12,766 bases of DNA. It comes from Bryobacteraceae bacterium. GTDB lineage: Bacteria > Acidobacteriota > Terriglobia > Bryobacterales > Bryobacteraceae. The position numbers and the translations under genes were made by a program. Every line of letters begins with the position of its first letter. Position 1 is the stretch's first letter. This document shows, one piece after another, positions 6,667 to 12,766 of the stretch. Location of the stretch: positions 1-12,766 of the forward strand of contig JANXXV010000127.1 of NCBI GenBank assembly GCA_025350445.1. Direction: 5' to 3'. Under the pieces are notes generated by a model. That model did no database searches and was not told the DNA's origin. It saw only the letters and a program-made list of their open reading frames with translations.

Positions 6667-6680
6667 GGCCAGTGTTGGCC
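6667..6680. repeat. Small inverted repeat between aminotransferase and VOC genes
   Basis: GGCCA-GTGT-TGGCC is a perfect 5-bp-arm hairpin in the 74-nt gap between the two minus-strand genes. There is no T-run after it on the minus strand, so it could stabilise or attenuate the message but is unlikely to end it. The minus-strand AAGGAT some 10 nt before the VOC ATG is a possible ribosome-binding site. Confidence 0.35.
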
Positions 6681-6717
6681 GCTGATAAACCGAGATTCAC
6701 GCGGATTTGTATTGTCA

Positions 6718-7878
6718 CTATGCCAGGAACTTGCGGATGCGCTCGACGGCCTCCATCAGGTTCGGCAGCGAGTTGGCATAACTGAAGCGTAGATACCCTT
6801 CGCCGTATTCACCGAATGCGGTGCCGCTTAGGCACGCTACGCCCGATTCGGCTAGCAGGCGGTCGGCTAGTTCCTTGGCGTCAAAACCGGTGCCTGTGAT
6901 GTTCGGGAACGCGTAGAATGCGCCTTCGGGCAGTGCGCAGCGGAAGCCTGGAAGAGTGTTGAGTCCAGCGCAGAAGGCGTCGCGGCGCTTACGGAATTCG
7001 GCCACCATCGCCTCGGCCTCGTCCTGCGGCCCGGTAAGCGCGGCGATGCCCGCACGCTGCGTGAAGCTGGCCGTGCAGGAATTGGAGTTCACCATCAATT
7101 TATTCACCGCATCGGCCAGCCAGTGCGGCATGATGCCATAGCCCATGCGCCAGCCGGTCATGGCGTAAATTTTCGAGAAGCCGTCCAGCAGAATGGTCTT
7201 CTCCAGCATCCCTGGCAGGCTGGTGATGGAGAACGGCGCTTCGTCTCCATAATAGATGCGGCCGTAGATTTCGTCGGACATCACCAGCAAATCGCGGTCG
7301 CGGACCATATCGGCGATGGCGATAATATCTTCCTTTGGAATCACTCCGCCGGTGGGATTCTGCGGCGAGTTGAGAATCAGCATCTTCGTCTTGCCGGTGA
7401 GCTTCGATTTCAGCACGTCCAGATCGAAGGAGAAGCCACGCGATTCCACCAGCGGAACGGGCACGGGCACGCCATCCAGGAAGCGGACCATGGATTCATA
7501 AATAGGAAAGCCGGGGTTGGGATAGATCACCTCATCGCCGGGTTCGATCAGCGCCAGCATGGGGAAGAAGATGATGGGCTTGCCGCCGGGGACGATACAG
7601 ATGTTGTTCGGATCTATGGTGATGCCGCGGCTGGCGCCGGCCGAGTTCGCTACTGCTTCCCGCAAGTCCGGGAAGCCTTGCGTAGGCCCGTAGTGCGTCC
7701 ATCCTTGATCGAGCGCCGTTTTCGCGGCTTCCACAATGTGCTTCGGAGTGTCGAAGTCGGGCTCGCCGATTTCAAGGTGTATGATGCTTCGGCCCTGCGC
7801 TTCCAGAGCGCGGGCACGCACCAGGACTTCAAACGCAGTCTCGATGAGAATGCGGTCCATTCGTTTCGCTAGTTTCAT
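6718..7878 (-). CDS. Class I/II PLP-dependent aminotransferase
   Basis: A 386-residue fold-type I aminotransferase of the aspartate aminotransferase family. It transfers an amino group between an amino acid and a 2-oxo acid in the cytoplasm. Visible motifs in order: LEIGEPDFDTP (35-45), THYGPTQGFPDLREA (61-75), NSPQNPTGG (170-178), VMSDEIYGRIYY (199-210) with D202 and Y205 at the cofactor, DGFSKIYAMTGWRMGY (232-247) with K236 as the PLP lysine, and R364 in GYLRFSY as the likely carboxylate-binding arginine. Length and motifs are complete. Its ATG shares one base with the TAA of the preceding OB-fold gene (TAATG), so it is probably translated by coupling. Aspartate, alanine or a specialised amino acid are all possible substrates. 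Its place behind a thiolase is unusual for a housekeeping enzyme. Confidence 0.93.
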   Translation of the reverse strand: MKLAKRMDRILIETAFEVLVRARALEAQGRSIIHLEIGEPDFDTPKHIVEAAKTALDQGWTHYGPTQGFPDLREAVANSAGASRGITIDPNNICIVPGGKPIIFFPMLALIEPGDEVIYPNPGFPIYESMVRFLDGVPVPVPLVESRGFSFDLDVLKSKLTGKTKMLILNSPQNPTGGVIPKEDIIAIADMVRDRDLLVMSDEIYGRIYYGDEAPFSITSLPGMLEKTILLDGFSKIYAMTGWRMGYGIMPHWLADAVNKLMVNSNSCTASFTQRAGIAALTGPQDEAEAMVAEFRKRRDAFCAGLNTLPGFRCALPEGAFYAFPNITGTGFDAKELADRLLAESGVACLSGTAFGEYGEGYLRFSYANSLPNLMEAVERIRKFLA

Positions 7879-8084
7879 TAATCTGCCTTTCGGAAATAGG
7901 GTACACCGCCGCGGTCTTCGGCTAAATTTACGGGGTCGTCAATGGAGACTTCCGCGCCTAGGATGCGGCCGGTGATGCGGCCGCCATCGTCTAGAGCGAC
8001 GATGGCGATTTGGTACGGGACGTCCTTTACAAAAGCTTCCGGCGCGGAGTAGACAACAGTTTCGGTGTAGACTTTTCCGTTCAC
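7878..8084 (-). CDS. Stand-alone OB-fold protein (DUF35 C-terminal domain), thiolase partner
   Basis: A 68-residue protein matching the OB-fold half of the DUF35 family: GKVYTETVVYSAPEAF, then PYQIAIVALDDGGRITGRI, then a short GAEVSIDDPVNL tail. Known DUF35 proteins usually carry an N-terminal zinc ribbon with four cysteines and sit beside SCP2-type thiolases or HMG-CoA synthase, where they channel acyl-CoA or support catalysis. This one has no cysteine at all, so the zinc ribbon is absent. I start at the GTG at 8084 because it overlaps the thiolase TGA as GTGA and leaves a product beginning at the first OB-fold strand. The frame is open further upstream, but only inside the thiolase gene. 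Its TAA overlaps the aminotransferase ATG. It probably forms a complex with the thiolase. Confidence 0.8.
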   Translation of the reverse strand: MNGKVYTETVVYSAPEAFVKDVPYQIAIVALDDGGRITGRILGAEVSIDDPVNLAEDRGGVPYFRKAD

Positions 8085-9241
8085 GCGGCCCCCAGGATGG
8101 AGACTACGCAAGTGGCTCCGGAACCGCCTAGGTTTTGCGCTAAACCGATCTGATTGCGTTTCAATTGCCGTTCCCCCGCCTCGCCTCGAATCTGTAAGAC
8201 TACATCACAAATCTGCGCGACGCCAGTTGCGCCAACGGGATGCCCTTTCGATTTTAAGCCGCCGCTGGTGTTAATCGGTTTCTCGCCGGAGAGACAGGTG
8301 TGGCCGGCCAAGGAATAGAATCCGCCTTGGCCTTTTTCTACGAAGCCGAGATCTTCGATGGCGATGATTTCGGCGATGGTGAAGCAGTCGTGTACTTCGG
8401 CGAACTCGATGTCCGTGGCGGTGAGTCCGGCGGTGCGGTAGGCTTTTTCGGCGGCGGTCTTTACGGCGCGAAAGGTGGTGATGTCGTTCTTCTGATCTAG
8501 CGCCACGTGATCGGACGTTTGAGCTACGGCCAGGACGCGGACCGGCTTGTTGGTGAATTCACGGGCACGCTCAAGAGGAGCGAGAAGAACCGCGGCCGCG
8601 CCGTCGCTGACAAGCGAGCAATCGTAGATGGTGAGTGGGTCAGCCACCAGCTTGCCTGCCAGTGCCTGCTCCATGGTGATGATTTTTCTAAGATGCGCGT
8701 CTGGATTCTTTGCACCGTTCGCGTGGTTTTTCACGGCGACCGCGGCCAAGTGCTCTCGTGTGGTGCCGTATTGGTACATGTGTCGCTGGGCAATCATGGC
8801 GAAGAGCGCCGGAAAGGTGGCCCCGGCCTTCCCTTCCCCGCTGCAATCCCCGGCCATGGCGAGAATCTCGGCTACACGCGGCGTTGGTTGAGAGGTCATT
8901 TTCTCTACGCCGGTGACGAGGACCAGATCGAATTGGCCAGAGGCTACAGCGGCGTGGGCGTGGGCGAAAGCTGCTCCGCTGGATGCGCACGCGGCTTCAA
9001 ACCGTGTGGCGGGCACGTCGGTTATACCCATGGACGCGGCTACGTAGGGGGCTAAGTGGCTTTGGCCTACGAAAGATGGTCCGGCGAAGTTGCCAAGGTA
9101 GAACGCTTCCACTTGCGCGGGTGTGGCGCCGGCGTTCTTCAGGCACTTTTGCGAGGCTTCCACGGCGAGCGTGCGGAGGTCGCGGCCTGGGAAGGCGCCG
9201 AATGGAGTCTTGCCTATTCCGATTACTGCTACGGGTCTCAT
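8081..9241 (-). CDS. SCP2-type thiolase / acetyl-CoA acetyltransferase family
   Basis: A 386-residue thiolase-superfamily enzyme, which makes or breaks carbon-carbon bonds next to a CoA thioester. The nucleophile is C85 in FEAACASSGAA. The second motif is HDCFT (285-289), the form found in SCPx-like and archaeal thiolases rather than the NEAF of classical ones. H334 lies in KSKGHPVGATG, and C378 in GGSGATCVV is the usual second cysteine. The domain ending NTSGGLKSKGHPVG is complete. I prefer the ATG at 9241, with AGGA about 8 nt upstream; an ATG at 9259 would add six residues. It is the first gene of the minus-strand operon. The OB-fold gene overlaps its stop, matching the known thiolase-DUF35 pairing. 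Acetoacetyl-CoA formation and longer-chain or steroid-like aldol or thiolytic cleavage are all possible. Confidence 0.92.
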   Translation of the reverse strand: MRPVAVIGIGKTPFGAFPGRDLRTLAVEASQKCLKNAGATPAQVEAFYLGNFAGPSFVGQSHLAPYVAASMGITDVPATRFEAACASSGAAFAHAHAAVASGQFDLVLVTGVEKMTSQPTPRVAEILAMAGDCSGEGKAGATFPALFAMIAQRHMYQYGTTREHLAAVAVKNHANGAKNPDAHLRKIITMEQALAGKLVADPLTIYDCSLVSDGAAAVLLAPLERAREFTNKPVRVLAVAQTSDHVALDQKNDITTFRAVKTAAEKAYRTAGLTATDIEFAEVHDCFTIAEIIAIEDLGFVEKGQGGFYSLAGHTCLSGEKPINTSGGLKSKGHPVGATGVAQICDVVLQIRGEAGERQLKRNQIGLAQNLGGSGATCVVSILGAA

Positions 9242-9307
9242 GTGGGCTATCCTGCCCATTAGAATAACAAGGGCTTGGCACTAGCGGCCGGCGTTCTGAA
9301 ACGCGGG

Positions 9308-9313
9308 TATAAT
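9308..9313 (+). promoter_or_regulatory. Possible -10 box giving a leaderless transcript
   Basis: A perfect TATAAT ends 6 nt before the ATG at 9320, so transcription would begin at or very near the start codon. No convincing -35 lies 16-18 nt upstream. The segment before the ATG (AATCGACGG) has no good ribosome-binding site, which fits leaderless initiation but proves nothing. Confidence 0.3.
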
Positions 9314-9319
9314 CGACGG

Positions 9320-10324
9320 ATGGCGCGAATGCTCTTGATGGGTTTATCAGGACCGGACGTGGCCGACCTGCAACAACGCCTGAACCAACGGACTCCGAGC
9401 AGTTTTCCGCCGCTACGGGCGGATGGTATTTTCGGGCCCAAGACCAAGGCGCGCCTGATCGAGTTCCAGCGCAACAACGGATTAAAGGCGGACGGCATTG
9501 CGGGCCCGTTGACATTGGCGAAGCTGTCCGGTGGAAGTCAGGTGCAGGCAAGAGGCGGACCGGTGTGTGGAAATACGGACCCGGGAGTGGCCGGCGCAAC
9601 CCAACTGATCGCATCGGCGTTTGCCACGGAGTTGCGTAGGGCGCAGGGTGGAAACCAAGCGTTCGCGCTTACAAGCTTCCCAACAGCTTCCGGCATCACC
9701 GGGCCGGGAATAGGCTTCCCGTCGATTTCACTTCCGACTTTTACGCCGCTGGATGTGGCACAGGCAAAGTTTGTCACCGATGTCTTTGGGACGAGCATCG
9801 ACCTCTCCCGGGTATTCGTCTCAAACAAATTCGGTCCAACCGGACGTCCCTTCACCGCCTTCATTGGCGATCCGACCGGGCTGGGACTGGGTGGGCCGGG
9901 TATCTGCGTGATGAACTGCGGCAGCCTCGGTCATGATCAGGATACGATTGTCCACGAAGCAACCCACGTGTGGCAATCCCAGCATGCATCGAATCCGGCC
10001 AAATATGTGCAGAACTGCCTGGGCAGCCAGGCGCTGGCGGTGCAGTTGAACCTGGCGGAGGCGGCGCTGTTGGGCGGCAGGCCGATTCCGAACTCTGACT
10101 TTCCGGGCTTCTTCCCGAATGATGCTTATACTTTTTTGCCGGGCAAGCCGAGGTTTTCCGACTATGCCGGAGAGCAGATCGCATTCCAGGTGGAAAAGGG
10201 GGTGGTGGCGATCCGGAACCATGTGAAATCGATTCGCGCGGGCGCGGTGGATAGTGAAAACGACCGTAGCCTGGCGACGACGCGGGTTCAGGACCGGCGG
10301 GTTCCCGGCGTGGTTGACTCGTAA
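9320..10324 (+). CDS. Peptidoglycan-binding domain plus HExxH metallopeptidase-like protein
   Basis: A 334-residue two-domain protein. Residues about 10-69 form a PG_binding_1 domain: GPDVADLQQRLNQ, then ADGIFGPKTKARLIEFQ and NGLKADGIAGPLTLAKL. A Gly/Pro-rich linker and an uncharacterised region follow. IVHEATHVWQSQH (210-222) then gives the zinc-metallopeptidase motif H212-E213-x-x-H216. The surroundings (HEATHVWQ, then AGEQIAFQVEKG near 283-294) resemble the DUF4157-like group, where a later Glu could be the third ligand. Four cysteines (83, 196, 200, 233) are present. There is no signal peptide or membrane segment, odd for a cell-wall-binding protein, so it may be exported non-classically or released by lysis. 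The ATG at 9320 is preferred over an in-frame TTG at 9275, which would add 15 basic residues. It is divergent from the thiolase operon and stands alone. Proteolytic activity is inferred only from the motif. Confidence 0.82.
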   Translation: MARMLLMGLSGPDVADLQQRLNQRTPSSFPPLRADGIFGPKTKARLIEFQRNNGLKADGIAGPLTLAKLSGGSQVQARGGPVCGNTDPGVAGATQLIASAFATELRRAQGGNQAFALTSFPTASGITGPGIGFPSISLPTFTPLDVAQAKFVTDVFGTSIDLSRVFVSNKFGPTGRPFTAFIGDPTGLGLGGPGICVMNCGSLGHDQDTIVHEATHVWQSQHASNPAKYVQNCLGSQALAVQLNLAEAALLGGRPIPNSDFPGFFPNDAYTFLPGKPRFSDYAGEQIAFQVEKGVVAIRNHVKSIRAGAVDSENDRSLATTRVQDRRVPGVVDS

Positions 10325-10413
10325 TCTGGTAGACGGTCTCATAATATAATTAAGTAGAAAGAGCGGCGAAAGTTTAGTTCCACGTTTTGGCGAACCACGC
10401 GTCATCCTTATTT

Positions 10414-10420
10414 AGGGAGA
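10414..10420 (+). promoter_or_regulatory. Ribosome-binding site that decides a TTG start
   Basis: AGGGAGA is a strong Shine-Dalgarno match 6-7 nt before TTG at 10427. The first in-frame ATG (10475) has no such site. This favours the TTG as the true start of the sigma-factor gene. Confidence 0.6.
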
Positions 10421-10426
10421 AGCGCG

Positions 10427-11023
10427 TTGGGAATTCCGGTAGTCGCGAGATCGATAGCAACTTCGATACCAATCATGGGCGAGGCGACACAGTCTTCGTT
10501 ATCGGGCGCGCAAGCAACGCATGATGTGCAATCACGCTTCATCGCGGACAACATGCGGCGGATCTTCCTGCAGATCTACCGCGTGGTGGGTAACGTAGAC
10601 GACGCGCAAGACCTTACCCAGGAAACCTTTATCAAGGCTTTACAGCGGCAGGATCAGTTGAAGGATCTGGAGAAGGCGGCGCATTGGCTTTCGCGGATCG
10701 CCAGCAATACGGCGATCGATTTTCTGCGGCGACACAGCCGCGTTAATTTCTCCGATATCGACGATCTGGCGGACCCGATTTCGACTCCCGCTTCGAACAG
10801 CCCGGAGCAGATCCTGCTGCGGTCCGAGCGGACCCGGTATATGGAAGACGGGTTGCGATTATTGACGGGCCGGGAGCGTATGGCGCTGATCATGCGCGAT
10901 GTGGATGGGTTGCCGGCCGAAGATGTGGCCAGGCATTTGAACTGTTCGAAGGCCACTGTACGATCGCACATCGCAAACGCGAGAATCAAGTTTCAGCGAT
11001 ACCTGGAAAGAAGGAAACCCTAA
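10427..11023 (+). CDS. ECF-type RNA polymerase sigma factor (sigma-70 family)
   Basis: A 198-residue extracytoplasmic-function sigma factor that directs RNA polymerase to a small regulon under the control of the adjacent anti-sigma factor. Region 2 spans about 35-101: RRIFLQIYRVVGNVDDAQDL, then TQETFIKALQ, HWLSRIASNTAIDFLRRHSR. Region 4 spans about 143-194: LTGRERMALIMRDVDGLPAE, then DVARHLNCSKATVRSHIANARIKF, a clear helix-turn-helix. No extra C-terminal domain is present. I use the TTG at 10427 because of the AGGGAGA site before it; starting at the ATG at 10475 would remove 16 residues outside the conserved regions. The TAA overlaps the next ATG by one base (TAATG), so sigma and anti-sigma are made together. 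No GGAAC-type ECF promoter was seen in the 102-nt upstream gap, which holds an AT-rich TATAAT (10345-10350) with no matching -35. Confidence 0.92.
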   Translation: MGIPVVARSIATSIPIMGEATQSSLSGAQATHDVQSRFIADNMRRIFLQIYRVVGNVDDAQDLTQETFIKALQRQDQLKDLEKAAHWLSRIASNTAIDFLRRHSRVNFSDIDDLADPISTPASNSPEQILLRSERTRYMEDGLRLLTGRERMALIMRDVDGLPAEDVARHLNCSKATVRSHIANARIKFQRYLERRKP

Positions 11024-11586
11024 TGCATCCGAACGAAATCCAACTTTCCCTCTTCGCGGGCGGCGACGTTAGCCTGTTTGACAGGGTCCGGACGGGTTTA
11101 CACCTGCGAGGCTGTGAGAGATGCCGGGTGAAAGTAGAATCGCTGCGGCTCGGGCGGGCGGAATTGCGCCGGGCAGCCGATGAATTGCCCGCCAATCTGA
11201 ATTGGGAACGGCTAGCTGGCGAAATGACGGGTAACATCCGCGTGGGGCTGGCGGCAGGGGAGTGCGTGGCTCCCGTGCTTGGGAAATCGGATCGCCTGGG
11301 CTGGCGCGCGGCGGCGGTTTTGGCGTCGGGAACGGCGCTGATTATGACGGCTTGGTGGTTGAATATTCCGCCGTCGAAACACCTGGTCACGAACGGGAAT
11401 GGTGTACGGCTGGAAGCAACGGCCTCAGGGATTGAGATGAAGCAGAACGGCGGTGCGCTGGTGCTACTAAACCAGAACGCGGGTTCGGGATCTACGGTGT
11501 TTGTCAGCACGCCCGGTTCGTTGCGGGCACGCTATGTGAATGCGGAAACCGGTCAAGTGACCATCAATAATGTGTATGCGCAGTAA
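11023..11586 (+). CDS. Zinc-finger, single-TM anti-sigma factor
   Basis: A 187-residue membrane protein that probably sequesters the sigma factor encoded just upstream. The cytoplasmic N-terminus reads LSLFAGGDVSL then RTGLHLRGCERCR. H27, C31 and C34 form the H-x3-C-x2-C of zinc-binding anti-sigma domains. A single membrane segment lies at about 94-113 (WRAAAVLASGTALIMTAWWL). The external part, about 75 residues, is rich in Gly, Asn and Thr and looks all-beta (GVRLEATASGIEMKQ, then GSTVFVSTPGSL). It would be the sensor domain, in a position like that of FecR-type sensors, though no clear FecR motif is seen. It overlaps the sigma gene by 1 nt and the secreted-protein gene by 11-17 nt. The signal sensed is unknown. 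Confidence 0.82.
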   Translation: MHPNEIQLSLFAGGDVSLFDRVRTGLHLRGCERCRVKVESLRLGRAELRRAADELPANLNWERLAGEMTGNIRVGLAAGECVAPVLGKSDRLGWRAAAVLASGTALIMTAWWLNIPPSKHLVTNGNGVRLEATASGIEMKQNGGALVLLNQNAGSGSTVFVSTPGSLRARYVNAETGQVTINNVYAQ

Positions 11587-12676
11587 ACTTGCAAGTTTGT
11601 CGCTTCTTGCTGCTGCGGCGTGGGCGCAATCGGGCCGGGTCGATCCGCAAAGCACGATGGATATTACGTTTCCGGAAGATTCGCCGGTGTCTGTAGTCTC
11701 GGCACACTGGGGCGATTCGAACGTGTCGGCGCGCGGTGGAGCGATGCTGCTGGATCTGCATACCTCGCTGTCGCTGCGGAATTCCAGCCAGCGGCGCATC
11801 CGTGGGATCACATTGTTAGTTAAGGCGCAGGATGTGACGCCCGGAGGAAAAGCATCGGTGTCTGTCCCCAGCCTGAACGTCGCGCCCGGTGAGAGCTTTC
11901 CTATCCGCATCGATTTGCGGCTGCTGCGTCCATTGCAGGGCGGCGGCGGCGCGATGGTGAAGGTGGAATTGGACGGTGTGCTGTTTGAAGATCTAACGTT
12001 CTTTGGGCCGAACACTCTGAACTCGCGCAGATCGATGATTGTGTGGGAATTAGAAGCGCGGCGGGATCGCCAGTACTTCCGGCAGGTGCTGGATCGCTAC
12101 GGCGCCGAACCATTGCGGAAGGCGATGATTGAGAGTTTAGGCCACCAGACGGACCGGGGTGGAATGGATGCCCGAGTGGCGCACGCCGGGCGGTCTACGA
12201 ACGCGGGTGGAGAGCGCTCGGTGCAGTTCGCGTTTCTTGAGATGCCTAACGCACCGGTGGAGATTACCGGCGGCAAGGTGGCAGTCAGCGGTGATGAAGT
12301 GCACGCTCCGCGAATCACCATGCAGAATCTTACCGACCGTCCGATTCGTGGAATCGAAGTCGGCTGGATGGTGAAGGACACGAACGGGAAGCAGTTTGTG
12401 GCTGGATCGGTGCCGCTCGATGTGATACTGGCGCCGCGGCAAAGCACTACTGTGGCGCAGGACACGGCGCTGAAGTTCTCGCAGCCGAATGGGCAGCCCA
12501 TCTCGATCGGGTCAATGACCGGGTTTGTGAATAGCGTTGAGTTTTCAGACGGACGGCTCTGGATTCCGGAACGGTCGGGACGGGTGATGACGGCGTCTCC
12601 GGAAGAGCAGCGATTATCGGAGATGTACCGGAACAAGGGGTTGAGTGCGGTAGTGGAAGAGCTGCGAAAGTTCTGA
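11576..12676 (+). CDS. Secreted protein with two duplicated beta-rich domains, sigma-operon partner
   Basis: A 366-residue exported protein from the ATG at 11576; an ATG two codons earlier (11570) would add Met-Cys. The N-terminus MRSKLASLSLLAAAAWAQSG is a signal peptide with likely cleavage after AWA. I do not recognise a named family. The mature part contains two similar domains, at about 28-145 and 216-333. Each has an NxxxxxIRGI motif (NSSQRRIRGI and NLTDRPIRGI). In each, a segment with APGES or APRQS follows, and then a late VELDGVLFEDLTFFGP or VEFSDGRLWIP stretch. A helical, charged linker (ARRDRQYFRQVLDRYGAEPL) joins them, and the C-terminus is helical (SPEEQRLSEMYRNKG). It overlaps the anti-sigma gene, so it is likely an accessory or ligand-sensing partner of the sigma/anti-sigma pair in the periplasm. 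That role is inference from position. Confidence 0.8.
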   Translation: MRSKLASLSLLAAAAWAQSGRVDPQSTMDITFPEDSPVSVVSAHWGDSNVSARGGAMLLDLHTSLSLRNSSQRRIRGITLLVKAQDVTPGGKASVSVPSLNVAPGESFPIRIDLRLLRPLQGGGGAMVKVELDGVLFEDLTFFGPNTLNSRRSMIVWELEARRDRQYFRQVLDRYGAEPLRKAMIESLGHQTDRGGMDARVAHAGRSTNAGGERSVQFAFLEMPNAPVEITGGKVAVSGDEVHAPRITMQNLTDRPIRGIEVGWMVKDTNGKQFVAGSVPLDVILAPRQSTTVAQDTALKFSQPNGQPISIGSMTGFVNSVEFSDGRLWIPERSGRVMTASPEEQRLSEMYRNKGLSAVVEELRKF

Positions 12677-12720
12677 AATAGTTGCGGTGCGGTTAGCGAA
12701 CCACTAAACTAGTAACTGTT

Positions 12721-12766
12721 CGGGGCGTGGCTCAGCCTGGTAGAGCGCCTGGTTCGGGTCCAGGAG
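12721..12766 (+). tRNA. tRNA-Pro (anticodon CGG), 5' part only
   Basis: The last 46 bases fold as the 5' part of a tRNA: acceptor arm CGGGGCG (12721-12727), T8-G9, D-stem GCTC...GAGC, and anticodon stem CCTGG/CCAGG around the loop TTCGGGT. The anticodon CGG is at 12755-12757 and reads CCG proline codons. Starting with C at position 1 is typical of bacterial tRNA-Pro. The T arm and 3' acceptor strand lie beyond the window. A small GGTT-AGCG-AACC hairpin (12691-12702) sits in the gap before it. Confidence 0.9.

Noticed and set aside
9997..10324. Possible toxin or effector cassette with an immunity gene after the HExxH protein.
   Set aside because: No small companion gene follows; the next gene is the sigma factor after an AT-rich 102-nt gap.
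12677..12766. Attachment site or integrated element at the tRNA-Pro gene.
   Set aside because: Only the 5' half of the tRNA is visible, and no integrase or repeated tRNA 3' end occurs in the window.

Overview
The window looks like a chromosomal segment of an Acidobacteriota bacterium, probably of the Solibacter/Bryobacter type. The clearest sign is a PadR regulator followed 4 nt later by an 868-residue stand-alone MacB/FtsX-type permease. That pair is a signature expansion of Acidobacteria (the 'acidobacterial duplicated orphan permease', ADOP). GC-rich coding DNA, several GTG/TTG starts and tightly overlapping genes fit this. The assignment is inference from gene content only.

Layout, left to right. 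(1) Positions 1-1857, minus strand: a TetR regulator followed by a DevC-like ABC exporter permease cut by the window start. Each gene is preceded by a copy of the same 13-bp palindrome (TGAAC-N3-GTTCA type), a strong candidate for the TetR operator. (2) 1933-2886, plus strand: a phytanoyl-CoA-dioxygenase-like Fe(II)/2-oxoglutarate oxygenase. (3) 2887-3219: no intact gene. It holds a decayed GNAT acetyltransferase pseudogene, a palindromic patch, and the padR promoter with a long operator-like palindrome over its -10. (4) 3220-6166: padR plus the ADOP permease. (5) 6167-6268: a convergent gap with three consecutive hairpins that resemble elements elsewhere in the window.

(6) 6269-9241, minus strand: an operon of SCP2-type thiolase, a free-standing OB-fold (DUF35) protein, a class I/II aminotransferase and a VOC-fold protein. 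The first three genes overlap by 4 nt and 1 nt, so they are probably translationally coupled. The thiolase/OB-fold pair suggests acyl-CoA chemistry; the substrate cannot be read from sequence. (7) 9320-10324, plus strand: a protein with an N-terminal peptidoglycan-binding domain and a C-terminal HExxH metallopeptidase-like domain, without a signal peptide. (8) 10427-12676, plus strand: a compact signalling operon of ECF sigma factor (TTG start, strong ribosome-binding site), zinc-finger/one-TM anti-sigma factor, and a secreted protein with an internal domain duplication. (9) 12721 to the end: the 5' part of a tRNA-Pro(CGG).

I found no CRISPR array, transposase, phage gene or recognisable defence system. 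The items most worth following up are the paired TetR operators, the padR operator, the GNAT pseudogene, the short hairpin-repeat family, the HExxH/peptidoglycan-binding protein, and the duplicated secreted protein in the sigma-factor operon.
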